64,000 nt of DNA from Enhygromyxa salina (GCF_002994635.1 NZ_PVNL01000044.1:100692-164691), one strand, 5' to 3'; positions 16,990 through 25,375 are shown, counted from the first letter of the stretch. Program-made: numbers and translations. Notes: a model not told the origin generated them from the letters alone.

Positions 16990-17117
16990 CCGACACACCG
17001 GGCCCGGCCGCGACCGCTCGCCCGTTTGAGTCCGCCGACCGGGAGCTGCGCGTCGAGATCGACGAGCAGGGTCACGCTCGCGTGCGGCCCCAAGCAACCC
17101 GGCGGGTCGTCCAGTGA
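16986..17117 (+). CDS. Short ORF coupled to the cyclase, probably a truncated gene
   Basis: The ATG overlaps the cyclase stop (ATGA) as in the three previous junctions, which suggests this is the genuine 5' end of the next operon gene. It encodes only 43 residues (ending QATRRVVQ) and stops in the signal-peptide region of the lipoprotein that follows. A recombination junction at about 17080 may have replaced the rest of the gene. Function cannot be told. Confidence 0.4.
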   Translation: MTDTPGPAATARPFESADRELRVEIDEQGHARVRPQATRRVVQ

Positions 17118-17586
17118 CGGTCCGAACGCAGACGGCGACACCTCCAACGGTGACGGTGACGGTGACGGTGACCCTGGCGACGGTGACGGCGATCTCGAAG
17201 GCGATGGTGACACCGGAGACACCAGCGCCGACGAAGCCGGTATCGCGGACGTGTGGGGTGGCTCATGCGACTCACTGGGTTACATGATGGCTGCCTGCAA
17301 CAACGAGTTCTTGGTCTGTATAGACGACTGGAGCTGCAACTTCTACGACACCACAGACATGTACGGAGTCTCGCCGGTCGGCAATTGCTCGCCGGTCTGT
17401 GAGACCGACGCTGACTGTGACTTCGGGCCGGGAAGCGAAGCGTGCTTCGACCCCAACATCGTGTGCGCGAGCTTCGGACAGGATGCTGTCCGTCGATGCA
17501 TACTGCCGTGTCAGACTGACGCTGACTGCTATTCGAGCCAGTTCTGCGCCGAAAACCTGGACATCTGCGTGTCGCACACGACCTGA
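17026..17586 (+). pseudogene. Cys-rich lipoprotein lacking a proper signal peptide
   Basis: The open frame contains a typical mature lipoprotein of this genome: TLACGPKQPGG (lipobox-like, about 17083), a G-D-G-D linker, then about 120 residues with ten or more Cys in the pattern of small disulfide-rich modules (CDSLGYMMAACNNEFLVC, CSPVCETDADC, CILPCQTDADCYSSQFC). Upstream of the lipobox only RV-TLAC of a signal peptide remains. The preceding codons belong, in another frame, to the short ORF coupled to the cyclase. I read this as a gene whose 5' end was lost in a rearrangement. A similar signal-peptide end (SLACGPRQ) without the body occurs near 34.5 kb. Confidence 0.5.
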
Positions 17587-17712
17587 GCTGCCGCCTTCGC
17601 GGCCCGAATTGCCGCGAATCGTGATCGCAATAGCGCGACCTACGAGATCAATAGGACCGACCTGCCGCGCATCTCGATTGCGACCGCGTGAGGCGCCAGG
17701 ATAAAAAGACGT

Positions 17713-17835
17713 GTGCGACAGTTCCTCGTGGCTCTGTGCGTCGTGCTTTTCACGACCTCGTGTGCGGGCACCATCGGTCAAGTCCGCGACGATCATCGCG
17801 GAACGGAGCAGTGGGCCCGGTCCAGCGAGGCATTC
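17713..17835 (+). pseudogene. Truncated copy of the lipoprotein gene at 34738-36060
   Basis: GTG-started VRQFLVALCVVLFTTSCAG and the next ~20 residues (TIGQVRDDHRGTEQWARSSEAF) match the start of the intact lipoprotein at 34738 almost residue for residue. The match stops abruptly after SSEAF. The upstream 120 bases also match (17590-17712 against 34540-34737). The frame continues without homology to 18081. It is a partial duplicate, not a functional gene. Confidence 0.75.
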
Positions 17836-18206
17836 TTGCGCCTGCTCGTGGGCTGGCTTGCTTGGATTGAGATGCGACAGCTGGATCATCGCCTGGCGAA
17901 TGAACGCTCTTCCGAAGCAACTACGCGGGGATCATATTTCCTATCCCGCAACTCGATCTCATGTCGATCCAGGGTCGGCGTCTCGAACCATGCTCGAAGC
18001 CGACGAGTTAGGTGTTGGCAGTCACAGAGCAATGTGCAGCTCCGGATAGCGCCCCGTGGTCAGGCCCGCCCCGAGGCTTGATCATGTGGATGGATGGACG
18101 AAGCCCACCCACTGGGGGGCAAAGCAGGCAGCCGGGTAGATCCCACACCCGTTTGGGCCCTTGAACTTATTCAGAGATCCTTGCGCCAGGCCGCCTCGAT
18201 GTACCA
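17836..18206. other. Non-coding or degraded region before the graspetide-type cluster
   Basis: About 370 bases with lower GC and no frame of good codon usage. On the minus strand, 18082-18240 could encode a Cys/Pro/Trp-containing tail (ending CFAPQWVGFVHP), but with no sensible start. It probably carries the promoter of the ligase operon, though no clear -35/-10 was found. Confidence 0.3.
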
Positions 18207-18362
18207 ATGAAAAAAATGCTTGCGCCGTCAGAGTTCGCTCGTACTTTGTCTCCCGGCGACGACGCACCGAATCCAACTGATAAAGTGTGTCCAATAGATC
18301 ACGAGGTGGCGACTGACCGAGACGACGGTTGGACGCCCAGGCCGCGAGTATGGGCCAGGTAG
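18207..18362 (+). CDS. Small acidic peptide, possible second graspetide precursor
   Basis: A 51-aa peptide starting MKKMLAPSEFARTLS, ending 11 bases before the ATP-grasp start. It is rich in Asp, Thr and Pro in its second half (GDDAPNPTDK, HEVATDRDDGWTP). The leader part P-S-E-F-A-R-T-L is faintly like the P-F-F-A-R-F-L motif that microviridin ligases recognise. No good ribosome binding site is visible and there is a single Cys. It could be a precursor for the ligase or a non-functional leader ORF. Confidence 0.4.
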   Translation: MKKMLAPSEFARTLSPGDDAPNPTDKVCPIDHEVATDRDDGWTPRPRVWAR

Positions 18363-18373
18363 CACTTATCCCC

Positions 18374-19501
18374 ATGAAGATCCTCATTCCGACTCAAAGT
18401 CACGACATTCATGCAACGGCCGTCGCCGCAGCGATCGCAACAAAGGGCCACGAAGCTGTACTTTGGTACGCGAGCGACCTGCCGACCCAGCAGACCATGT
18501 CGTTGAACTACGATGGCCGTGACGAACCGCAGCTCGAGCTCCACGGCGTCGATCTCGACCACCATGGTACCTTTGATGTGGTCTGGCTGCGGCGCCCGGC
18601 TAGCCCCGTGTTGCCGGACACCATGCACCCGGGCGACCACACCTTCGCGGTCCAAGAGTGGCGAAGCGCGCTCGAGGGTGTATGGGACACGCTGTCGGCG
18701 TCCGGGTTTTGGATCAACCCACGTATCGCGGCCCGGCGGGCGGAATCCAAGCCAGCCCAGCTCGCGGCCGCCCGACGCGTGGGTCTGGACATCCCTGCGA
18801 CCCTGCTGAGCAACGATCCTCAGCGGATCCGCTCGTTCATCCGCGCCAACAGCCCAACAGAGACCATCTACAAGCCGTTTGCGACCACCCAGTGGGATCT
18901 CGGGGACGGGGCCGCGGCGTACCTGTTCACCGCGGTCGTCGATGAGGCCGGGCTCCCACCGGACGAGATCCTGCGCCTGACTCCCGGGATCTTTCAACCT
19001 CGACTCGCCAAAGCCCACGAGCTCCGGGTCACGTTCATGGGCGAGCACATGTTTGTCGCTCGATTGGGCTCGCAGGCGGTCGACGGCGCGGAGGTAGATT
19101 GGCGCATCAAGACCCGTGCGGTGGCCACCGAGGTCGGGGTATTGCCTGCCAAGGTCGAGATGGCCTGCCGAGCCCTCATGCGCACATTGGGGCTGGTGTT
19201 CGCTTGTTTCGACTTCATCGTGACGCCAGACGGCAAACACGTGTTCCTCGAGGTCAACCAGATGGGCCAGTTCCTATGGTTGGAGGAGCTGGCCCCCGAA
19301 ATGCCGCTGCTCGACGCGTTCTGCGAGTTCCTGATCCAGGGTCGCCCAGACTTCCGGTGGCGAGCCCCCGCGCCCAACGAAGGCCTGCGGTTCAAAGACT
19401 TCTCCGACGAGGCCACCCAGACCGCCATCGACCAACGGCACGTCGATCGGCCGCACGTGCTCCTGCTCCCCGACGACCCCCGCGGGGACGCAGCGGCCTA
19501 G
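18374..19501 (+). CDS. ATP-grasp ribosomal peptide maturase (graspetide ligase)
   Basis: A 375-aa ATP-grasp ligase of the MvdC/MvdD (RimK-like) type. It starts MKILIPTQSHDIHATAVAAAI. The central part has the nucleotide-binding segment IYKPFATTQWD (about residues 155-170). The C-terminal lobe has the metal-binding VFACFDFIVTPDGKHVFLEVNQMGQFLWLE, where D and ExN are the Mg ligands and the family signature. Such enzymes use ATP to form ester or amide links between Ser/Thr/Lys and Asp/Glu side chains of a precursor. The ATG at 18374 is preferred over the longer frame because it matches the family N-terminus. The precursor at 19649 and exporter genes follow. Confidence 0.85.
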   Translation: MKILIPTQSHDIHATAVAAAIATKGHEAVLWYASDLPTQQTMSLNYDGRDEPQLELHGVDLDHHGTFDVVWLRRPASPVLPDTMHPGDHTFAVQEWRSALEGVWDTLSASGFWINPRIAARRAESKPAQLAAARRVGLDIPATLLSNDPQRIRSFIRANSPTETIYKPFATTQWDLGDGAAAYLFTAVVDEAGLPPDEILRLTPGIFQPRLAKAHELRVTFMGEHMFVARLGSQAVDGAEVDWRIKTRAVATEVGVLPAKVEMACRALMRTLGLVFACFDFIVTPDGKHVFLEVNQMGQFLWLEELAPEMPLLDAFCEFLIQGRPDFRWRAPAPNEGLRFKDFSDEATQTAIDQRHVDRPHVLLLPDDPRGDAAA

Positions 19502-19648
19502 TACATCTGGGGCCGCTCCTGCCGTTGTCGCTCGGCGCTCGCAGTATGCCGGTTGGTGGTGCTGGCAGCAGCCAGGTTCTCCGCCAAGAGTTTCACGGGA
19601 TGCCCCGTGATTGACGTGAAAGCGTCGCAAGAGAAAGAAGACAAAACC

Positions 19649-19804
19649 ATGCAAAAACCCAACAAGAACAAAGACACCAGCAATCGCATCCTCGGCCGCC
19701 GTCTGGCGAAGGAGCTGTCCTCGACCGAGCTTCACTCGATCACGGGTGGCACGACCAGCTGCAGCTGCGGCGGTGCCGACGACTGCGATCAGCAGCAGAA
19801 CTAG
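19649..19804 (+). CDS. Double-glycine RiPP precursor peptide
   Basis: A 51-aa peptide: basic N-terminus, then a bacteriocin-type leader LAKELSSTELHSITGG (E-L-x-x-I-x-G-G) ending at residue 34, then a 17-residue core TTSCSCGGADDCDQQQN. The A/G-rich segment at 19631-19640 serves as the ribosome binding site. The leader type is cut by C39 peptidase exporters, and one is encoded 1.6 kb downstream. Core Thr/Ser and Asp residues are suitable donors and acceptors for the ATP-grasp ligase upstream, and three Cys add a possible disulfide or other modification. A perfect 7-4-7 inverted repeat (19593-19610) precedes it and a strong terminator follows. Confidence 0.8.
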   Translation: MQKPNKNKDTSNRILGRRLAKELSSTELHSITGGTTSCSCGGADDCDQQQN

Positions 19805-19810
19805 TCAGTG

Positions 19811-19848
19811 TGGCCAGGCAGGGCGTTCGTGCCCTGTCTGGCCATTTT
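19811..19848 (+). terminator. Rho-independent terminator or attenuator after the precursor
   Basis: A 14-bp stem (TGGCCAGGCAGGGC with GCCCTGTCTGGCCA, one G-U pair), 6-base loop GTTCGT, then TTTT. It lies between the precursor and the exporter genes, so it probably ensures more precursor than exporter mRNA. Confidence 0.85.
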
Positions 19849-19882
19849 CATGTGACGTCTCCCGCCACCGATCAGTCCCGCG

Positions 19883-21364
19883 ATGCCCTGGAATTTGGAG
19901 ACAGACCCCGACTACGCCCGAGCAATGCTCGCGATGTTGCGCGCGTCAGCGACGACTGACAATCCGGCTGACCTGACGCGCATCGTCGAAGAATTTGCGA
20001 TGGACTGGATCGGCGATCGGGCGTTCCTGCGCTTTCACGACGCCACCGACAGCACGCTGTGGTCGGCCGTCGACGACGAATATGGTGTCGAGGCCTGCCG
20101 CGGGCTGGCTGGCGCCGCGCTGCTCGGGCTCGAGCTGATCACCACGGCTAACTGTGGGCGAGAGCCCGCCTACGAGGCGAGCGTCGACGATCCTCGCGGC
20201 GCGGGCGACGAGCGGATCGCTGCGATCGCGCTCGCGGCTGCGACCGTGACTCCGGCGAGCCCCGATCGCAGCGCGCACGCGGTCCTCATCGTGATCCGCG
20301 AGGCCGCGCGCGAGCCGTTCGATGCCCGCGCGGGCGGCCGGATCGTCGCGCTCGCCCATCGCCTGTCGCCGCTGCTCGACCAGCTGGCGCTCGCGGCCGT
20401 GCTGAACGCCAGCGCGACGCTCGAGCTCGGGGCCGAGGACGACGACCCCACCTTTTTGTATCGCGCCGAGGCCCTCGAGGCCTACCGCGGCAGCCACAGT
20501 CAGGGTCCGGTGCTGCGCTTGGCGTCGCCCTGGCTCGGCGCCGTGTATCGAGCCGTCGTTGGCCTCGTCATCGTCAGCCTCGCGTACCTGTGTCTGGTCG
20601 ACGTTGGCGAGTACAGCGGAGGCCCAGCCCTGATTCGGCTCGGCGGTCGCACCCAGATCACGGCGCTGACCGACGCGAGCGTGGTCGAGGTGATGGTCTC
20701 GCCCAACGACCGAGTCGAGGCGGGCCAGCAGTTGATCCGGCTCCATGATGTCGACGACGCGTCCGAGTCCGAGCGGCTCGAGCAAGAGTTCGAGCTGCAG
20801 CTTCGCAACCTCTTGCGCGACCCGGGCGACGCTGCGGCCCAACGCGCGGTCACGACTCTCCGGGCCGAGCGTGAACGTACGGCCTGGCGCTTGCGCGAGC
20901 ACCTTATCCGCGCGCCAACGGCCGGCGTGGTCCGAGATATTCGTGCCCGGCCGGGGCAGGCGCTGGCAGCTGGCGAGGTGCTGCTCACGATCGCCAGCGA
21001 GGAGTCCAACCCACACGTGCTGGCGCTGTTGCCCGGCGACGATCGTCCACGCATCGAGGTGGGGATGACCCTGGTGTTCGAGATTGACGGCTATCGGGAC
21101 GCCGACCGAGCCCTGCGCATCGAGCATGTCTACGAAGATGTCGTGGGTCCGGCCGAGGCCCTGCGCGTGCTGGGCCCGGAGGTCGCGGGCGACATGGTCA
21201 TCACCGGGCCGGTGGTGTTGGTCCGCGCCGCGCTTTCGAGTGAAAAGTTCGAGTCGAAGGACACCCAGTTCCGCTACCACGACGGCATGCGCGGGCGCGC
21301 GGAGATCGAGGTTCGCTCGACGAGCGTCCTCGAGGCGCTGATCCCCAGCCTGGAGGAGCTGTAG
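19883..21364 (+). CDS. Membrane fusion protein with N-terminal GAF-like domain
   Basis: A 493-aa inner-membrane protein. Residues about 25-175 look like a GAF domain (VEEFAMDWIGDRAFLRFHDATDSTLW, then HAVLIVIREAAREPF). A single membrane segment lies at 217-239 (WLGAVYRAVVGLVIVSLAYLCLV). The periplasmic part has two lipoyl-like halves (ITALTDASVVEVMVSPNDRVEAGQQLIRL and IRAPTAGVVRDIRARPGQALAAGEVLLTI) around a short coiled coil, as in HlyD-type adaptors. It pairs with the ABC exporter whose GTG start overlaps its stop by one base. The cytoplasmic GAF part is unusual for this family and could sense a ligand or bind the peptide-modifying machinery. Confidence 0.8.
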   Translation: MPWNLETDPDYARAMLAMLRASATTDNPADLTRIVEEFAMDWIGDRAFLRFHDATDSTLWSAVDDEYGVEACRGLAGAALLGLELITTANCGREPAYEASVDDPRGAGDERIAAIALAAATVTPASPDRSAHAVLIVIREAAREPFDARAGGRIVALAHRLSPLLDQLALAAVLNASATLELGAEDDDPTFLYRAEALEAYRGSHSQGPVLRLASPWLGAVYRAVVGLVIVSLAYLCLVDVGEYSGGPALIRLGGRTQITALTDASVVEVMVSPNDRVEAGQQLIRLHDVDDASESERLEQEFELQLRNLLRDPGDAAAQRAVTTLRAERERTAWRLREHLIRAPTAGVVRDIRARPGQALAAGEVLLTIASEESNPHVLALLPGDDRPRIEVGMTLVFEIDGYRDADRALRIEHVYEDVVGPAEALRVLGPEVAGDMVITGPVVLVRAALSSEKFESKDTQFRYHDGMRGRAEIEVRSTSVLEALIPSLEEL

Positions 21365-23541
21365 TGGCCCGACCCAGCCGGCGAATCCCCGTCGTCCGCC
21401 AGCTGCAAGCCGGCGATTGCTCGGCGGCCTGCCTGAGCATGGTGCTCGCACACTACGGGCGGCGGGTGCCGTTGGCCACGGTGCAAGAGGCCGTCGGGAT
21501 CGGCCGCGACGGCGCGGACGCGGCCGCGATCTTGCGGGCGGGCGAGCTCTTGGGCCTGCGTGGTCGGGGCCTACGGGTCGACCTCGACGACCTACAATTG
21601 CTGCCGGCCGGGGCGATCCTTCACTGGGGCTTCAATCACTTCGTCGTGTTCGAGCGGGTCGGCGCGCGCGGGATCGAGATCGTCGATCCAGCCTTTGGTC
21701 GGCGCACGATCTCGCCGGCTCGCTTCGGCCGGTCGTTCACCGGCATCGCGCTCGCGCTCGAGCCCGGGGACAGCTTTGGCGGCAAGCCAGATCACGCTCC
21801 GGCCCCGCCGAGTCAGCTGTGGGCGCACCTGCGAAAGTTCGCGATGCAGCCACAAGCGGTGACCCGGATCGCCGTGACGTCGCTGATGCTCCGGCTGTTC
21901 GCGCTCTCGCTGCCGCTGCTGACCGGCTTTGTGGTCGACCGCGTGGTGCCGCGCAGCGACATGGACATGCTGCTCGCGGTCGCGGGTGGGCTGCTGATCA
22001 TGGTCCTGTTCCAGGTCGCCTCGACGCTGATCCGCGGGCACATGCTCTTGCACCTGCGCGGCCGGCTGGACCTCGAGATGAGCCTCGGGTTTCTCGACCA
22101 CCTGACCTCGCTCCCCTTTGATTTTTTCCAGCGCCGCTCGGCTGGCGACCTGATGATGCGCGTGAACAGCCACGCGACGATCCGCGAGATCCTGACCGCG
22201 AGCACGCTGTCGGCGTTGCTCGACGGGCCGTTCGTGCTCGCCTATTTGGTGATCATCTTGATCGCCAGCCCGACGCTGGGCGTGCTGGTCTTCGCGCTGG
22301 GGCTGGCCCAGCTGGTCGTGTTCGCGCTCAGTCGCGGGGGCTTGCGCGAATTGGCCGCGCAGGAGCTCGAGACGCGCGCACACGCCCAGAGCTTCCTGGT
22401 TCAGATGATCGGCGGAATTGAGACGCTCAAGGCCCAAGGGGCCGAGCGCGCCGCGGTCGAGCGCTGGTCCAACCTGTTTGTCGACGAGGTCAACGTGTCG
22501 CTCGAGCGTGGTCGGCTAACGGTCCTGACCGACGCGCTACGCAGCGGGTTTGCGACGCTCGCCCCGCTCACGGTGCTCACGACTGGGGCGGTGTTGGTCA
22601 TGAACGACAGCTTGAGCCTCGGCGCGATGCTGGCACTCGCCGCGCTGTGTGCCAGCTTCCTCGGGCCACTCGACATGCTGGTCGAGACCGCGTTGCAGAT
22701 CCAGCTGTTGCGGGGCTACGTCGATCGGATCGACGACGTGCTCGCGGCCGAGCCCGAGCCTCGGGTCCGCGCGGGATCGGGGCCAGGGCAGCTCGAGGGG
22801 CCTCGTCCGTGCCCGCGCTTGGCGGGGCGCATCGAGCTGTCTGGAGTCTGCTTCAGCTACGACGCTGGCGACGTCCCCGTGCTCACGGACATCAACGTCG
22901 AGATCGCTGCAGGTCAATGTGTAGCGATCGTCGGCAGCTCGGGCTCGGGCAAGTCGACCCTCGCCAAGCTCATCTTGGGCCTGTATCGACCGAGCTCGGG
23001 CAGCATTCGCTATGATGGGCAAGAGCTGTCGCAGCTCGATCCCCGCGGCTTGCGTCGGCAGCTCGGGATCGTCATGCAAAAGCCTCATCTGTTTGGTGGC
23101 TCGATCCGCAGCAACATCGGGTTGGGATCGCCCGGCGCCGGTCGAGAGCGGATCATTCAGGCCGCTCGCGAAGCTGGTATTCATGAGGTCATCAACGCCA
23201 TGCCGATGGCCTACGAGACCCTCGTTGGAGATGACGGTGACGCCTTGTCTGGCGGCGAGCGTCAGCGGGTGGCGCTCGCGCGGGCGCTGGTCGGAGATCC
23301 GGCGATCCTGCTGTTCGACGAGGCCACCAGCGCCCTCGACACCGCGACCGAGCACGCGATCATGGCGAGGCTTCAGACACGGGCGTGCACTCGGATCGTG
23401 ATCGCCCACCGGCTCAGCACCGTCGCTCAGGCCGACATGATCTTGGTCATGGAGGGCGGTCGGATCATCGAGCGTGGCGCCCATGACGAGCTGCTCCGCG
23501 CTCGCGGGCGCTACTTCTCGCTGGTCGAGGCGCAGTCGTGA
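21364..23541 (+). CDS. C39 peptidase-containing ABC exporter (PCAT)
   Basis: A 725-aa inner-membrane transporter. The N-terminal C39 peptidase (residues 8-130) has the Q-x-G-D-C motif with Cys 19, His 92 (NHFVVFE) and Asp 108 (IVDPAFG). Next come six membrane helices (about 170-440), then the ATPase with Walker A GSSGSGKST, signature LSGGERQR, Walker B ILLFDEATSALD and H-loop IAHRLS. It removes double-glycine leaders and exports the peptide using ATP. Its most likely substrate is the peptide at 19649. The lanthipeptide-type core at 12812, which also follows G-G, could be another. It overlaps both neighbours by 1-4 bases, so one operon. Confidence 0.92.
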   Translation: MARPSRRIPVVRQLQAGDCSAACLSMVLAHYGRRVPLATVQEAVGIGRDGADAAAILRAGELLGLRGRGLRVDLDDLQLLPAGAILHWGFNHFVVFERVGARGIEIVDPAFGRRTISPARFGRSFTGIALALEPGDSFGGKPDHAPAPPSQLWAHLRKFAMQPQAVTRIAVTSLMLRLFALSLPLLTGFVVDRVVPRSDMDMLLAVAGGLLIMVLFQVASTLIRGHMLLHLRGRLDLEMSLGFLDHLTSLPFDFFQRRSAGDLMMRVNSHATIREILTASTLSALLDGPFVLAYLVIILIASPTLGVLVFALGLAQLVVFALSRGGLRELAAQELETRAHAQSFLVQMIGGIETLKAQGAERAAVERWSNLFVDEVNVSLERGRLTVLTDALRSGFATLAPLTVLTTGAVLVMNDSLSLGAMLALAALCASFLGPLDMLVETALQIQLLRGYVDRIDDVLAAEPEPRVRAGSGPGQLEGPRPCPRLAGRIELSGVCFSYDAGDVPVLTDINVEIAAGQCVAIVGSSGSGKSTLAKLILGLYRPSSGSIRYDGQELSQLDPRGLRRQLGIVMQKPHLFGGSIRSNIGLGSPGAGRERIIQAAREAGIHEVINAMPMAYETLVGDDGDALSGGERQRVALARALVGDPAILLFDEATSALDTATEHAIMARLQTRACTRIVIAHRLSTVAQADMILVMEGGRIIERGAHDELLRARGRYFSLVEAQS

Positions 23542-24479
23542 ACGTACTGCGCCAGATCACGCGGGGGGGCACGCTGGGGTGGATGTCGATGTGCATGCTT
23601 GGCTGTGGTCTGTCGCGCGCTCAAGACCAGCCGATGCTCGACAGCACCGAGGCTGCGCGCACCAGCGAGCTGAGCGAGGCTGCGACCACGGACGCGCCCC
23701 CCGAGAAATTTCATGTCGGCGTGATCATTGCGCGCGAAGCCATCGACTTGTCGGCCGAGATCAGCGGTACGCTCACAGGCACCCAGCTGCCGATCGGGAC
23801 CCGCGTCGAGGCTGGCACGCTGCTCGCCCAGGTCGAGGTTGCGGGCCTCGACGCGCAGTTCGAGGCCGCCCAGGCCGCCCTCCAAGCCCACAGCGCTGAC
23901 CTGGCGCAGCGTCGGCTCTCGGCCACCGACGCGCAGCGTCAGGATCTGCGCGAGACGGCGCTGGCTGACGCTGGCATCAGCCCCGAGGGTGAGCGTGAGC
24001 GCGCCCGGCTCGAGCTCGAGCTGGCGAAGGCCAACCGGCGCAAGGCCGCGGCCGAGCTGCGCCAGGGGAAAGCGGCCCTGACCGGGCTGCGAGCCAAGCG
24101 TGAGAGCGGTCAGCTGGTCGCGCCCTTTACCGGCAAGATCTCCAGCTGGTACCGAGCCGAGGGAGAGCTGGTGCAGGTCGGGGACGTCGTCGTGCGTGTC
24201 ACCGCCGTCGACGACCTCTGGGTCCGGTTCGCCGTGCCGATCGCGGATCTCGGTGATGTCGCGCCAGGGGACGCCATCACGGTCTCCCTGATGCCCCGCG
24301 GCGAGCGGGTGGCAGGTATCATCCAACACTTGGCGCCCGAGCTCGACCTCTCGTCTCAGATGATCTTCGTGGAGGCGCAGCTGCAGCGCACGGACCTGGT
24401 CGACGCGCCCGAGTTAATGGTTGGACAGGGTTGTCATGTGAGTATCGTGGCGCCTGCCGGACCCGAGCGAGACCGATGA
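23538..24479 (+). CDS. Lipoprotein periplasmic adaptor (HlyD/RND-type)
   Basis: A 313-aa protein with a signal peptide ending C-M-L-G-C, indicating a lipid anchor. It has two lipoyl-like segments (IDLSAEISGTLTGTQLPIGTRVEAGTLLAQVE and LVAPFTGKISSWYRAEGELVQVGDVVVRV) flanking a helical hairpin of about 100 residues rich in Gln, Ala and Arg, and then a beta-barrel domain. It overlaps the exporter gene by 4 bases. As the second adaptor in this operon, it may bridge to an outer-membrane TolC-like channel encoded elsewhere. Confidence 0.85.
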   Translation: MNVLRQITRGGTLGWMSMCMLGCGLSRAQDQPMLDSTEAARTSELSEAATTDAPPEKFHVGVIIAREAIDLSAEISGTLTGTQLPIGTRVEAGTLLAQVEVAGLDAQFEAAQAALQAHSADLAQRRLSATDAQRQDLRETALADAGISPEGERERARLELELAKANRRKAAAELRQGKAALTGLRAKRESGQLVAPFTGKISSWYRAEGELVQVGDVVVRVTAVDDLWVRFAVPIADLGDVAPGDAITVSLMPRGERVAGIIQHLAPELDLSSQMIFVEAQLQRTDLVDAPELMVGQGCHVSIVAPAGPERDR

Positions 24480-25354
24480 ACTCACGAATTTATCCACTGG
24501 TCCTCTCTGCATCCATGCTCGCTTGCTCGCCGGCCGAAGCGCCGACGGCCCCGCCCGTGAGCGCAGCCCCAGCGCCGCCGTCGATCGACTGCGGCCGGTC
24601 GATCGATGGCGCACGCGCGCTCACCCGAGCCGGCGCGTTGATCCTGTTTGGTGAGATTCACGGCACCCACGAAGTCGCCGAGTTTGTCGGCGGGTTCGTG
24701 TGTCAGGGCTTGGCGACGGGGGTCGAGGTGCGCTTGGGGTTGGAGGTGCCGGCTGCGCAGAACGACGCGGTGCAGCGCTACTTGGCGAGCAGCGGCCTCG
24801 AGTCCGATCGCGCCGCGCTGCTGGCTGGCGCCCACTGGCAGCGCGAGGACCAGGACGGTCGAAGCAGCGTGGCCATGGGGGCGCTGCTCGAGCGCGCCCG
24901 CCAGTGGCGAGCAGGTGGGCTCCCGATCGCGGTGTTTCCCTTCGACGTCGACGGCGAGCACGCGTGGAATGAGCGTGACGCGGCCATGGCTGCGCGGATC
25001 CTCGCCGAGACCCAGGCACATCCAGACGCGCTGGTCGTCACGCTCTCTGGCAACCTGCACAACCGCACGGTCCAGGGCCTCCCCTGGGATTCCGAGGCGC
25101 GCCCGATGGGCATGTCGATCCACGCCGCCCGGCCCGACGCCCTGAGCCTCGACCTTCGCCACCATGGCGGGAGCGCGTGGATCTGCATGTCCGACGGCTG
25201 TGGAGCGACCGAGCTGTCTGGCGCGGTTGAAGGCCCCGCCTGGGCGATCGAGCGGTGGTCGGTCGCCGATGAGTTCGGCTACGGCGGCGCATTTTGGGTA
25301 GACTCGATCACGGCCGCGGCCCCGGCGGTCATGGATCTGGCGCCCGCGCCCTGA
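24476..25354 (+). CDS. ChaN-like lipoprotein
   Basis: A 292-aa lipoprotein: the ATG at 24476 overlaps the adaptor stop, signal peptide ends S-M-L-A-C. The mature protein contains LILFGEIHGTHEVAEFV, RLGLEVPAAQNDAV, PIAVFPFDVDG and LVVTLSGNLHNR, which are the conserved elements of the ChaN/TIKI/erythromycin-esterase superfamily (paired E and H on a Rossmann-like core). ChaN binds heme; other members are hydrolases or proteases. Being last in the graspetide-type operon, it might be a maturation or immunity factor on the outside of the cell; this is a guess from position. Confidence 0.7.
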   Translation: MNSRIYPLVLSASMLACSPAEAPTAPPVSAAPAPPSIDCGRSIDGARALTRAGALILFGEIHGTHEVAEFVGGFVCQGLATGVEVRLGLEVPAAQNDAVQRYLASSGLESDRAALLAGAHWQREDQDGRSSVAMGALLERARQWRAGGLPIAVFPFDVDGEHAWNERDAAMAARILAETQAHPDALVVTLSGNLHNRTVQGLPWDSEARPMGMSIHAARPDALSLDLRHHGGSAWICMSDGCGATELSGAVEGPAWAIERWSVADEFGYGGAFWVDSITAAAPAVMDLAPAP

Positions 25355-25360
25355 CCCATG

Positions 25361-25375
25361 CGGCCGAATCGGCCG
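25361..25375 (+). terminator. Possible terminator hairpin
   Basis: CGGCC-GAATC-GGCCG, just after the ChaN-like gene, between convergent genes. No T-run follows, so this is weak. Confidence 0.25.

Noticed and set aside
17272..17889. 205-aa minus-strand frame
   Set aside because: Antisense to the Cys-rich lipoprotein body and the truncated lipoprotein copy, both recognised by homology on the plus strand.
18082..18387. Minus-strand frame with a Cys/Trp/Pro-rich end as a possible precursor peptide
   Set aside because: It overlaps the start of the ATP-grasp gene, lacks a sensible start and has poor codon usage.
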